From: DAISKN01 sp963716925
GTDB taxonomy: Bacteria; Acidobacteriota; Vicinamibacteria; Marinacidobacterales; SMYC01
Direction of reading: 5' to 3'
Length of the DNA: 64,000 nt
Assembly (NCBI GenBank): GCA_963716925.1
Contig: CAVQUX010000033.1
Span: 248,001 to 312,000, forward strand
This document shows positions 34,143 to 41,080 of this stretch, one piece after another. Position 1 is the first letter of the stretch. Every line of letters starts with the position of its first letter. The notes below the pieces were generated by a model. The model was given only the letters and a program-made list of their open reading frames with translations, searched no databases and was not told the DNA's origin. The translations under genes were made by a program, and so were the position numbers.

Positions 34143-34916
34143 TCAGCCGCGGACCTTCTCGACGAACCGGAGAGCTCGATCGCGCTCCACGGCGTTGGCG
34201 GTCCGCCCTCCTTCCTTCAGCGCGGTTCCGACGATGACTCCATCCGAGGAAGCGAGGACTTCCGTCGCGTTCTCCACGGTGACGCCGCTCCCCACGTAGA
34301 CCGGCACGCCGAGGTCGAGCGCCTTCACCCGTCGTACCTCCTCGAGTGACGCGGGCTCGCCCGTCGCCCTTCCCGATACGATGAGGGCGTCGGCGAGTCC
34401 CCGGAGAACGGCGTCCTCGGCCTCTCCTTCGATGGATGGATGGGCCAGGCTCCGTCCGTGCTTGACGTGTACGTCGGACCAGATCTCCACGTCGGCCCCG
34501 AGCGCGGCGCGCAGCCGAAGGGTCTCGGCCGCGCGGCCCTCGATGACTCCCTGATCGGTCGCCGTCGCTCCCACGTGGACGTTCACCCGGATGAAATCGG
34601 CTCCAGCGGCGAAGGCGACGGCCAGAGCCGAGGCGGCGTCGTTTCGCAGAACGTTGATGCCGAGTCTCAGGGCAGAGGCTTCGTCCCGCACGGCGAAGGC
34701 GAGCCGGGACATCGACGCGACCGTCACCGGATCGACGCGGTCCTTGAAGAACGGCACGTCGCCGTAGTTCTCGAGGATCGCAGCGTCGAATCCGGCTTCG
34801 ACGAGAACCCTCGCGTCCGCGAGGACGCGCTCCTCGACGGCCTCGAGCGACGACCGGCCGAGAGGCGACCCCGGTAGGGCCGGAAGGTGCAGCATGCCTA
34901 CGAGAAGCTTGGTCAT
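34143..34916 (-). CDS. BtpA family TIM-barrel protein
   Basis: A 257-residue protein with LLVGMLHLPALPGSP at the N-terminus, ILENYGDVPFFKD, LGINVLRNDAASALAVA, DFIRVNVHVGATATDQGV and LADALIVSGRATGEPAS, then VPVYVGSGVTVEN and the C-terminal DGVIVGTALKEGG. These match the BtpA family, named for a protein needed for photosystem I stability in cyanobacteria, whose biochemical role in other bacteria is unknown. The ATG at 34916 follows TATCCT by 6 nt. It is downstream of nothing and divergent from 34998. Confidence 0.9.
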   Translation of the reverse strand: MTKLLVGMLHLPALPGSPLGRSSLEAVEERVLADARVLVEAGFDAAILENYGDVPFFKDRVDPVTVASMSRLAFAVRDEASALRLGINVLRNDAASALAVAFAAGADFIRVNVHVGATATDQGVIEGRAAETLRLRAALGADVEIWSDVHVKHGRSLAHPSIEGEAEDAVLRGLADALIVSGRATGEPASLEEVRRVKALDLGVPVYVGSGVTVENATEVLASSDGVIVGTALKEGGRTANAVERDRALRFVEKVRG

Positions 34917-34922
34917 TGCGGG

Positions 34923-34928
34923 AGGATA
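34923..34928 (-). promoter_or_regulatory. -10-like box TATCCT six nt before the btpA-family ATG
   Basis: On the minus strand TATCCT is followed by exactly 6 nt and the ATG at 34916. This is a probable leaderless start. Confidence 0.45.
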
Positions 34929-34959
34929 GAGCAAACGGGCCCGTGCTGATAATGGCTCC

Positions 34960-34996
34960 TTGATCCGACAGGGGGTGGATTCTAGAATCCACCCCC
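34960..34996 (+). promoter_or_regulatory. Promoter with a 26-bp perfect palindrome
   Basis: TTGATC (34960-34965) and TAGAAT (34983-34988) are 17 bp apart. A perfect 26-bp palindrome (34971-34996; half-site GGGGGTGGATTCT) covers the -10 box and ends one base before the ATG at 34998. It is probably an operator for a dimeric repressor, or a strong 5' hairpin. Confidence 0.6.
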
Positions 34997-34997
34997 T

Positions 34998-35435
34998 ATG
35001 ATCCGAATGATCCGAACCACGGCATTTCTCCTGTTCGCCTTTTCTCTTCTTCTCTCTGCGGTCCCTCCAGTCGCCGCGCAGGAGAGCCCGGTGTATCTCG
35101 TCTACTACTGGCGGGCGCGTCCGGGAAAAGCGGCGGCTTACTCGGAGTACATCCGGAAGGTCGCGGAGCCCATCGACGAGGAGGGCCGAAAGGCGGGAGT
35201 CTTCGAGGAGGTCCATACCTATACGCCGCAGATCGTGACGGGAGCTCCGGGCTCCGATTGGACCCACGTCCGCATCTTCAAGCTCAAGAGCTTCGCGAGC
35301 TGGGACCAGTTCTCCGCCGGTCTCGATGAAGCGGCGAAGCGGGCTTTCCCCGACGAGGAGGAGAGAAAACGGCTCCAGGCGCCCGCGGCGGAGCTACGGG
35401 ATCTCGTGCGCCAGGAGATCTGGCGCGCTTTCTGA
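34998..35435 (+). CDS. Small secreted alpha/beta-barrel-like protein
   Basis: A 145-residue exported protein. The signal peptide is FLLFAFSLLLSAVPPVAAQ; the first six codons contain a tandem repeat (ATGATCCGA twice), so ATG 35007 is an alternative start. The mature part (VYLVYYWRARPGKAAAYSEY, WTHVRIFKLKSFASWDQF) resembles the dimeric alpha/beta-barrel of NIPSNAP or antibiotic-monooxygenase-like proteins. Its last 110 bases are duplicated in degraded form at 36816-36925. The promoter is covered by a perfect palindrome. The function is unknown. Confidence 0.75.
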   Translation: MIRMIRTTAFLLFAFSLLLSAVPPVAAQESPVYLVYYWRARPGKAAAYSEYIRKVAEPIDEEGRKAGVFEEVHTYTPQIVTGAPGSDWTHVRIFKLKSFASWDQFSAGLDEAAKRAFPDEEERKRLQAPAAELRDLVRQEIWRAF

Positions 35436-35485
35436 GGCCAGCCTGGTGCCGGCCCCCCGAACGCCTCGTCCTCACGACGCTTCGG
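35328..35485 (+). repeat. Direct repeat DR2, copy A
   Basis: It covers the 3' end of the small secreted-protein gene plus a degraded piece of the S1/P1 nuclease 3' end. It matches 36816-37024; the core of about 50 bp around the TGA at 35433 differs by one base. A deletion of about 45 bp is present here relative to copy B. Confidence 0.75.
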
Positions 35486-35500
35486 CTGGGGCATTGCGTA

Positions 35501-36553
35501 CTAAAACGATGCGCAGGGTGGCCAGACGAGACTGTAATTGGACTTGGTGCAATTGTTGGGCAAGTTTCCGCTCAGGATCGTCCCAGGCAGCAACGCGATG
35601 CCTACGGGGGCGAAGCAGAGTCCCCCGCCTTCGCCCGATGCTGCGACGTTGTCCTCGATTCGACTGTCGCGAACGACGAGCAGTTGAGAGTAAATGAAGT
35701 CGATGCCCCCACCGCATCCATGAGACTCGTTCAAGCGTATCGTTGTGTTACGAATAACCAGGGGACTCTTGCCTTCGATGCCACCGCCACCGCCCTCGTT
35801 CGCCACGTTCTTCTCAATCACGGAATCACGGATGGTCACTCCCCGTTGACCATCGGTGGTCATGCCGCCGCCGCCGAATCGACTCTCGTTGCCGCTGATG
35901 AGGCTGTCTCGCATGCTCAAGAGGCCTTCCGTATGGACTCCGCCGCCGCGGACCACGGACACGTTCCCGCTGATGACGGTTTCCCTGACGTTCACAACCG
36001 GATAATAGTCGATGGCAATTCCACCGCCGATGCCGTGGAGACTCCCGAGCTCCGGGAAAATCGGCGGCGTTACACCGTCGGCGACATTCTCATGGATGGC
36101 GCTTCGTTCGACGGCCACGGATCCGGTCAAGATCGCGAGCCCGCCGCCATCCGCCATCCTGCCGTGGGTGATCGTGACATCATGGATTCTCACTCGAGTC
36201 CCTGGTTGCGCTGGTTGGATGATGAAGACTCCACTGATCCCATTTCCATCGATGACACTCAGGCCCATCCCCTTGCCGAGAACCCTCATCGCGCTGCGAA
36301 TCCAAAGAGGGCCTTCGGTGAGGAAGTAGGTCGCCTCACCGAGAATCACGGAATCACTCGCGTCGTCGGCGTTCGCCTGCTCGATCGCGGCTCGCACGGT
36401 GCAGAAGCCCATGCCGTCGTCGCAGATTCCGTCGGTCGGATCAGCGTCACTCGCGTCAACCGTGCTGTTGACCTCGAAATCGGCCCCCCACGCGTTGGAC
36501 AAGCTGAGGAGCAGAATTGCGGGAAGAAGGAAGCACAAGGAGCACTTGGTCAT
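35501..36553 (-). CDS. Secreted right-handed beta-helix protein (CSLREA-like)
   Basis: A 350-residue exported protein. ATG 36553 starts a signal (LCFLLPAILLLSLSNAWG). ADFEVNSTVDASDADPTDG and FCTVRAAIEQANA are a CSLREA-type N-terminal box. Then come beta-helix turns with the repeating pattern I..N....GGGG (for example ISGNVSVVRGGGVHTEG, ISGNESRFGGGGM, IEKNVANEGGGGGIEG). Such proteins are surface adhesins or polymorphic outer-membrane-like proteins. The gene lies between two copies of DR2, which suggests that it was inserted between the convergent neighbours. GC content and codon use look less extreme than around it. Confidence 0.82.
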   Translation of the reverse strand: MTKCSLCFLLPAILLLSLSNAWGADFEVNSTVDASDADPTDGICDDGMGFCTVRAAIEQANADDASDSVILGEATYFLTEGPLWIRSAMRVLGKGMGLSVIDGNGISGVFIIQPAQPGTRVRIHDVTITHGRMADGGGLAILTGSVAVERSAIHENVADGVTPPIFPELGSLHGIGGGIAIDYYPVVNVRETVISGNVSVVRGGGVHTEGLLSMRDSLISGNESRFGGGGMTTDGQRGVTIRDSVIEKNVANEGGGGGIEGKSPLVIRNTTIRLNESHGCGGGIDFIYSQLLVVRDSRIEDNVAASGEGGGLCFAPVGIALLPGTILSGNLPNNCTKSNYSLVWPPCASF

Positions 36554-36880
36554 GGCCACCGCATCATTCTGGATGGAGGTTAGGTTCGTACGCTGAACTT
36601 CCAGGGTTGCCCCGGCTTCGCGGTGCAACCCTCGTAGCTTTCTACATGTCGACGTGCCAGGCTGTCAATCGTGGGTTCCCAAAACATCTGCCACTACTGA
36701 GCGGATCGACTTCCAGCCAGAAACCTCACCCTTGCAGTCGGTGAGGGAAGAAATGATCGACATGCTCAAGCGGCACGAGATTCGAGTTCCAAGACGAGCC
36801 GGGCACTGCCTGGCCGAAGCAGCGAAGCGGGCCTTTCCCGAGGAGGAGAGAGAAGACGGCCGCAGGCGCCCGCAGCGGAG
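36554..36880. other. Spacer with inverted repeat and degraded gene end
   Basis: This 327 bp stretch has no intact gene. It contains GGGTTGC/GCAACCC inverted arms (36604-36610 and 36625-36631) upstream of the beta-helix gene and, from 36816, the degraded copy of the 3' end of the gene at 34998. Confidence 0.5.
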
Positions 36881-37024
36881 CTACGGGATCTCGTGCGCCA
36901 GGAGATCTGGCGCACTTTCTGAGGCCCGGGCGAGCGTTCTCTCGAGAGCGAGCGCGAGACGGTATCCGGCGAGAGCCGCCTGCCGGCCCGCGATTCCGAA
37001 CGCCTCGTCCTCGTAACGCTTCGG
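36816..37024 (+). repeat. Direct repeat DR2, copy B
   Basis: It holds a degraded copy of the 3' end of the gene at 34998 followed by the intact 3' end of the S1/P1 nuclease gene. Compare 35328-35485. Each flanking gene keeps its intact end in a different copy, as expected after insertion with duplication of the junction. Confidence 0.75.
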
Positions 37025-37873
37025 CACGGGAGCGTTCCGCTCGAGATACGCCGGGTACGCGGAGCTCATCGCGACGGCGGCGCCCTCCTCGGACCATGCG
37101 CCCGGAGAATCGATCCCCGCCTCCCGCGCAAGAGACGCGCGGGGGTGAGCCCCGGCGACTTCGCCCGCCACCCGGGATACCCATCGAAAGTAGCTTTCTC
37201 CATAGGCCCCGTGAGACTGACGGCGAGCACGCCTCAGAATCGAGTCCCAGAGCGCATGCAGGTTCGGCGACTCGAGGTCGCCGAGCGCGAAATCATTTCC
37301 TCCGCGATCGCCCTTCGGCTCCTGTGGAGTCACCCGTCCGCTGGAGTGAAGCGGTTGATGCGCGTCTCCCGTGAGGTGGAGCACCCAGGCGAGCGCCACG
37401 GCGCGCTCGGTCGCCGGAAGCGCGGAGCTGCCGGCTCGCGAAAGCGATTCCTCGAGCCGCGTCGAAAGCTCTCCCAGGGTCCCACGCTCCGGGAGCTCTC
37501 GAGGGCCCGGAGGTCCCGGAGTCCAGAAGTGATTCATGTAGTGCCACTCGGGATGGTCGTAGCGCGCCTTGCGATTCGACCAGACCTCGTCCCTCACCAG
37601 GTCCGCCCAGCCCTGCGCCTTGATGAAGAGCTCCCGGCATCTCGCCTCGAAAGGCCGCGGTCCCGGAGGCATCAATCCCGGGAGGTCGGAGTCGGCGGGT
37701 GCTTTCTGAAGGAGCTCGCAGGCGGCGAGCCGGCTCGTAGGCGAGAGATTCTCCCAGGCCACGGCTCCGACGACGTGATGTCCGAAAAGATCCCAGGCGC
37801 GGACCGAAGAGGGATGAAGGACGAGCGCGGCCACGGCGAGAACCGCGCGCGGCAGCCTGGCTATTCGGTGCAA
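36881..37873 (-). CDS. Secreted S1/P1-type nuclease
   Basis: A 330-residue enzyme of the phospholipase C/P1 nuclease family, with a trinuclear zinc site. The signal peptide ends before the essential N-terminal tryptophan (SSVRA-WDLFGHHVVGAVA). The other zinc ligands are in ELFIKAQGWADLVRDE, YDHPEWHYMNHFW, VLHLTGDAHQPLHSSG, DRGGNDFALG and NLHALWDSI. It degrades single-stranded nucleic acid outside the cell, probably for phosphate or nucleoside supply. It overlaps the start of the upstream small gene by 13 nt. The C-terminal part is duplicated as described under DR2. Confidence 0.93.
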   Translation of the reverse strand: MHRIARLPRAVLAVAALVLHPSSVRAWDLFGHHVVGAVAWENLSPTSRLAACELLQKAPADSDLPGLMPPGPRPFEARCRELFIKAQGWADLVRDEVWSNRKARYDHPEWHYMNHFWTPGPPGPRELPERGTLGELSTRLEESLSRAGSSALPATERAVALAWVLHLTGDAHQPLHSSGRVTPQEPKGDRGGNDFALGDLESPNLHALWDSILRRARRQSHGAYGESYFRWVSRVAGEVAGAHPRASLAREAGIDSPGAWSEEGAAVAMSSAYPAYLERNAPVPKRYEDEAFGIAGRQAALAGYRLALALERTLARASESAPDLLAHEIP

Positions 37874-38136
37874 CGCACGCTCGCGGGCGGCGTATTGCCG
37901 CAGGCGATGCTGTCCTCGCGGCCGAAGGCGATCCGGGCGCAGGCGTTATCGCGCGCGGTGACCGTCGCCTCGTCCGCGGTCGGGCCCCGCGCGGTCCGGC
38001 AGGCTTTCTGTCCCTTGAACTCCATGCAGACCTCGCAGCTCACGATTCCGAGCTGCATCGGCGAGAACAGGATGTAGCCGACGACGGCGGCGAGAGCGAC
38101 GGCGATCGCGATCTTCACTTTCTTCGACAAGCTCAA
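37861..38136 (-). CDS. Small single-pass membrane protein with cysteines, unknown
   Basis: A 91-residue protein with an N-terminal membrane anchor (IAIAVALAAVVGYILF) and a periplasmic part of about 60 residues with five cysteines (SCEVCMEFKGQKAC, DNACARIAFG, SIACGN, VRC), probably disulfide-bonded. I do not recognise the family. It overlaps the DDAH-like gene by 4 nt (38133-38136) and the nuclease by 13 nt, so the three genes form one operon. Confidence 0.65.
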   Translation of the reverse strand: MSLSKKVKIAIAVALAAVVGYILFSPMQLGIVSCEVCMEFKGQKACRTARGPTADEATVTARDNACARIAFGREDSIACGNTPPASVRCTE

Positions 38137-39005
38137 CCTCGGAGGAACGGCCGCGTCAGACAGGTGGGTCCGCCCGAGCCGTTGGCGCTGATCTCGGAAC
38201 CTTCGAAGGTGATCACGTCGAACCCTTCGGCGGCGAGCCGGGCGTTCGTCTTCTCGTTCGCCGCGAGCGCGAGGAGCTTCCGGTTTCCGAGAGCGAGCAC
38301 GTTGCAGGCGAGCCGGTCGCGCTCCGAGGGCTCGATGGGAACGAGATGGAACCGGCGCTTCTCGAGATCGCGCACCGTCTCGACCGCGAGCCAGGGGATG
38401 TCGACGAGCACCGCCCGATCGTCGAGAACGCTCATGAGCGACATGAGGTGGAGACAGGCGCCGGGTCCGGGGCCATGGGGTAGCGGCGCCTTCCGCACTT
38501 CGACGCCCAGGGGCGCCACCAGACTTCGCAGCTGCTCGATTCCCTCGGCGTTCGTCCGATAGCCTTCGCCGATGAGAATGGTTTCGGCGTCGAGCCAGAC
38601 GATGTCTCCCCCTTCGGCGATCCCCGGAGGCTCGATCCGTCCGAGGATCGGGACTCCGAGAGACTCGAAGAAGAGCTCCTGGCGGGCCGGCTCGCCGCGG
38701 CGCGCGGCCTTCCCCGGATGCATCAGGACCATTCCGGCGTCGGTGGGAAAGGAGGCGTCGTGGGAATAGACGGCGTCGAGGCCCAGCGCGTCGGCGGCGG
38801 GGAGGAAATGCACCTCCGCGCCCGCGGACTCGAGGACCTCGACGAGGCGTTCATGCTGCCTTCCGGCGAGCTCGCCCTCGGGCTCGTGAAAATACCCGAG
38901 TTCGCGCCACGGGCGATTCGTGCGTCCCCAACCCGCGGCTTTCGGGGAACAGACGAGGACTCGCTTCAGGGGCGCCGCCATGGACTGCCCGCCGTAGGAT
39001 TTCAC
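38133..39005 (-). CDS. Dimethylargininase/amidinotransferase-like enzyme (DDAH type)
   Basis: A 290-residue pentein-fold enzyme. RVLVCSPKAAGWG opens the domain; DAVYSHDASFPTDAGMVLMHPG holds the substrate acids; GIAEGGDIVWLDAETILIG and RTNAEGIEQL follow; the C-terminal SEISANGSGGPTCLTRPF carries the nucleophilic cysteine, and HLMSLMSVLDD the histidine region. Members hydrolyse methylarginine or related guanidino compounds. GTG 39005 is supported by TAGGAT 7 nt upstream (leaderless); ATG 38981 is the alternative. It heads a three-gene operon with the cysteine-rich membrane protein and the nuclease. Confidence 0.87.
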   Translation of the reverse strand: MKSYGGQSMAAPLKRVLVCSPKAAGWGRTNRPWRELGYFHEPEGELAGRQHERLVEVLESAGAEVHFLPAADALGLDAVYSHDASFPTDAGMVLMHPGKAARRGEPARQELFFESLGVPILGRIEPPGIAEGGDIVWLDAETILIGEGYRTNAEGIEQLRSLVAPLGVEVRKAPLPHGPGPGACLHLMSLMSVLDDRAVLVDIPWLAVETVRDLEKRRFHLVPIEPSERDRLACNVLALGNRKLLALAANEKTNARLAAEGFDVITFEGSEISANGSGGPTCLTRPFLRG

Positions 39006-39012
39006 AATGGGG

Positions 39013-39018
39013 ATCCTA
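39013..39018 (-). promoter_or_regulatory. -10-like box TAGGAT before the GTG at 39005
   Basis: On the minus strand TAGGAT is followed by 7 nt and the GTG at 39005. This is a probable leaderless start that would favour the longer protein. Confidence 0.35.
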
Positions 39019-39069
39019 GCACGCGGTCGACCAACGCTCGCGATCCGGCGTCTCTACTCCTCGGACAGG

Positions 39070-39402
39070 CTAGGGTTCATCGATGGCGGATTCGAGCTCG
39101 AGGGCCAGAACCACCTTTCGCGAGACCTCCTGCATGATTTCAGAATCCAGCGTTCCGACGTACTTCTCGAGTCGCTGCTTCGGCACCGTGTGAAGATCGT
39201 CTGCGTGAATGAACGACGATTTCGGCAGGTTTGCCTTCTGGTCGATGTCGATTTCCGTAGGATACCCTTTCCCTCGCGTCGTAATTTCGGCGACGGTGAC
39301 CTTGTTCACGTACTGCAGAACATTCTGCCGCGTGAGAATGACGACGGGCCGCCGGCCGATTCGTCCTCCCAGATCGATCAGCCACACATCCCCGCGGTTC
39401 AT
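39070..39402 (-). CDS. mazF: MazF/PemK-type mRNA interferase toxin
   Basis: A 110-residue toxin. MNRGDVWLIDLGGRIGRRPVVILTR is the MazF/PemK opening, with the catalytic arginine; TVAEITTRGKGYPTEIDI and SSFIHADDLHTVPKQRL supply the conserved threonine/serine strand and the loop before the dimer helix. The length is typical. The start ATG overlaps the end of the antitoxin gene by 4 nt. It would cut mRNA at short specific sequences. Confidence 0.92.
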   Translation of the reverse strand: MNRGDVWLIDLGGRIGRRPVVILTRQNVLQYVNKVTVAEITTRGKGYPTEIDIDQKANLPKSSFIHADDLHTVPKQRLEKYVGTLDSEIMQEVSRKVVLALELESAIDEP

Positions 39403-39635
39403 TCATCGCTCCAGCTCTCGGCGGAAAGCCAGGCTTCCGCCTCCTCTGCCGCGTCCTGGGGCACCTCCCGCAGCTTCGCAATCCAAACGTCCTCGAACGC
39501 CTTGACCTCCCTTTGACGAAGCCAGTTCTTTAAAGCCTCGCGGACAATGGCTGAGCGAGACATTTGGGATGAGCTAGCCACCATGTCGACCGTCTCCAGA
39601 AGTTCTTCGTTGAAACTGATTTGCACGTTCTTCAT
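39399..39635 (-). CDS. MazF-cognate ribbon-helix-helix antitoxin
   Basis: A 78-residue antitoxin. KNVQISFNEELLETVDMVA and SQMSRSAIVREALKNWL form the ribbon-helix-helix; the acidic C-terminus (AAEEAEAWLSAESWSDE) would bind MazF. It is of the RHH type often paired with PemK/MazF rather than the AbrB-type MazE. It is the first gene of the pair and lies 17-44 bp downstream of an AT-rich promoter. Confidence 0.88.
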   Translation of the reverse strand: MKNVQISFNEELLETVDMVASSSQMSRSAIVREALKNWLRQREVKAFEDVWIAKLREVPQDAAEEAEAWLSAESWSDE

Positions 39636-39651
39636 TGAAGCACCATTCCAT

Positions 39652-39679
39652 GGTATATCAGAACATACATAACATACAA
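39652..39679 (-). promoter_or_regulatory. Promoter/operator of the mazEF-type operon
   Basis: Read on the minus strand, TTGTAT and TATACC are separated by 16 bp. The AT-rich region contains tandem ACATAC units 10 bp apart (plus strand 39663-39678), possible half-sites for the ribbon-helix-helix antitoxin. Confidence 0.5.
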
Positions 39680-39793
39680 CTATAAACCGTGGGCTGTCTT
39701 TGCGGCTTTGCGGCTTCCATATTTTTCTCGGGCATGACGACCTACGGTCGTTTGGAGTAAAGTCCCATGTCTCAAGTCCGGAGGGCTCGAACC

Positions 39794-41080
39794 ATGAAAA
39801 AATTCCTGCTTCTCGCTGCCGCCTCGATCTTCTCAGCCGCCTGCTCGCCGCCTCCTCAGCCCGAGCCCGATGGGAGCAAAGCCTTCGTCGGCGCTCGGAT
39901 GTACAACGGGAGCGGTGGCACGGTCGACAACGCCGTCATCGTCGTCCGCGACGGCCGCATCGAGGCCGTCGGTCCTGCGGAATCGGTCGCGATCTCGCCC
40001 GGCGCCGAGCGCATCGATCTCGCCGGAAAGTTCGTCGTTCCCGGCCTGGTCAACGCCCACGCGCACGTGAGCGACGTGCTCGGGCTCGACGGCGGGCACT
40101 ACGACGAGGCGAACCTCCTCCGCCAGCTCCGCCTCTACGCCCGATACGGCGTAACCACGGTGAGCTCGCTCGGCGGCGATGGCCCCGAGGCGATCCGCCT
40201 GCGGGACGCGGAGGGCGCGGATCTCGATCGCTCCCGGATCCGCGTCGCCGGCGCGGTGGTGACCGGGGCGACGGTCGAGGAAGTCCAGGCCCAGGTGGAC
40301 GCGAACGAGGCGATGGGCGCGGATTTCATCAAGATCCGCGTCGACGACAACCTGGGGACCACGGAGAAAATGAAGCCGGAGCTCTACCAGGCGACGATCG
40401 CCCGCGCGCACGAGAAGGGGTTGAAGGTCGCGTCCCATCTTTACTACCTCGAGGACGCGAAGGGCCTGCTGAAGGCGGGAACGGACTTCGTCGCTCACAG
40501 CGTTCGCGACCAGGCTCTCGACGACGAGGCGATCGGGCTCATGAAGGATCGGAACGTCTGCTACTGCCCGACCCTGACGCGGGAAGTCTCGACGTACGTC
40601 TACGAGGGCGTTCCCGATTTCTTCGAGGACCCGTTTTTCCTGAAAGACGCGGACCCCGCCGTGCTCCTCGCGCTCCAGCAGCCCGAGCGCATGCAGAAGG
40701 TCAAGGAGAGTCCCGCGGCCCAGGCCTACAAGAAAGCGCTCGAGCAGGCGAACGCGAACCTGAAGAAGGCGGCCGACTCCGGCGTCACCATCGCGTTCGG
40801 AACGGACACCGGGCCTGCGGCGCGGTTCCAGGGATACTTCGAGCACATGGAGCTCGGTATGATGGCGGAGGCCGGACTCACCCCGGAGCAGATCCTTCGA
40901 TCGGCGACGGGAGATGCGGCCCGCTGCCTCGGCCTCGAGGAAGTGGGGACGATCGAGAAGGGCAAGTGGGCCGACTTCGTCGTCCTGAACGAAGACCCGC
41001 TCGGCGACATCTCGAAGATGCGGAGCATCGATTCCGTCTGGATCTCGGGCAACCGCGTCCCTCAGGGCGCGAGCGAGTAG
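39794..41080 (+). CDS. Secreted amidohydrolase family lipoprotein
   Basis: A 428-residue lipoprotein. ATG 39794 has GGAGGG about 9 nt upstream and starts a signal with lipobox (LAAASIFSAAC); 39767 is an earlier ATG without such support. The metal site of the imidazolonepropionase/prolidase-like amidohydrolases is visible: VVPGLVNAHAHVSD, GADFIKIRVDDN, LKVASHLYYL, DFVAHSVRDQ and IAFGTDTGPAARF, ending in IEKGKWADFVVLNEDPLGD. It acts in the periplasm on an unknown amide or lactone. The stop overlaps the convergent Nudix-MBL gene by 19 nt. Confidence 0.9.
   Translation: MKKFLLLAAASIFSAACSPPPQPEPDGSKAFVGARMYNGSGGTVDNAVIVVRDGRIEAVGPAESVAISPGAERIDLAGKFVVPGLVNAHAHVSDVLGLDGGHYDEANLLRQLRLYARYGVTTVSSLGGDGPEAIRLRDAEGADLDRSRIRVAGAVVTGATVEEVQAQVDANEAMGADFIKIRVDDNLGTTEKMKPELYQATIARAHEKGLKVASHLYYLEDAKGLLKAGTDFVAHSVRDQALDDEAIGLMKDRNVCYCPTLTREVSTYVYEGVPDFFEDPFFLKDADPAVLLALQQPERMQKVKESPAAQAYKKALEQANANLKKAADSGVTIAFGTDTGPAARFQGYFEHMELGMMAEAGLTPEQILRSATGDAARCLGLEEVGTIEKGKWADFVVLNEDPLGDISKMRSIDSVWISGNRVPQGASE

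Noticed and set aside
36654..37016. Plus-strand frame of 120 codons
   Set aside because: It reads through the degraded DR2 copy in a frame different from the real gene and then antisense to the nuclease.
39767..39793. ATG 39767 as start of the amidohydrolase
   Set aside because: The added nine residues (MSQVRRART) would precede the lipoprotein signal, while ATG 39794 has a good ribosome site and an immediate signal peptide.
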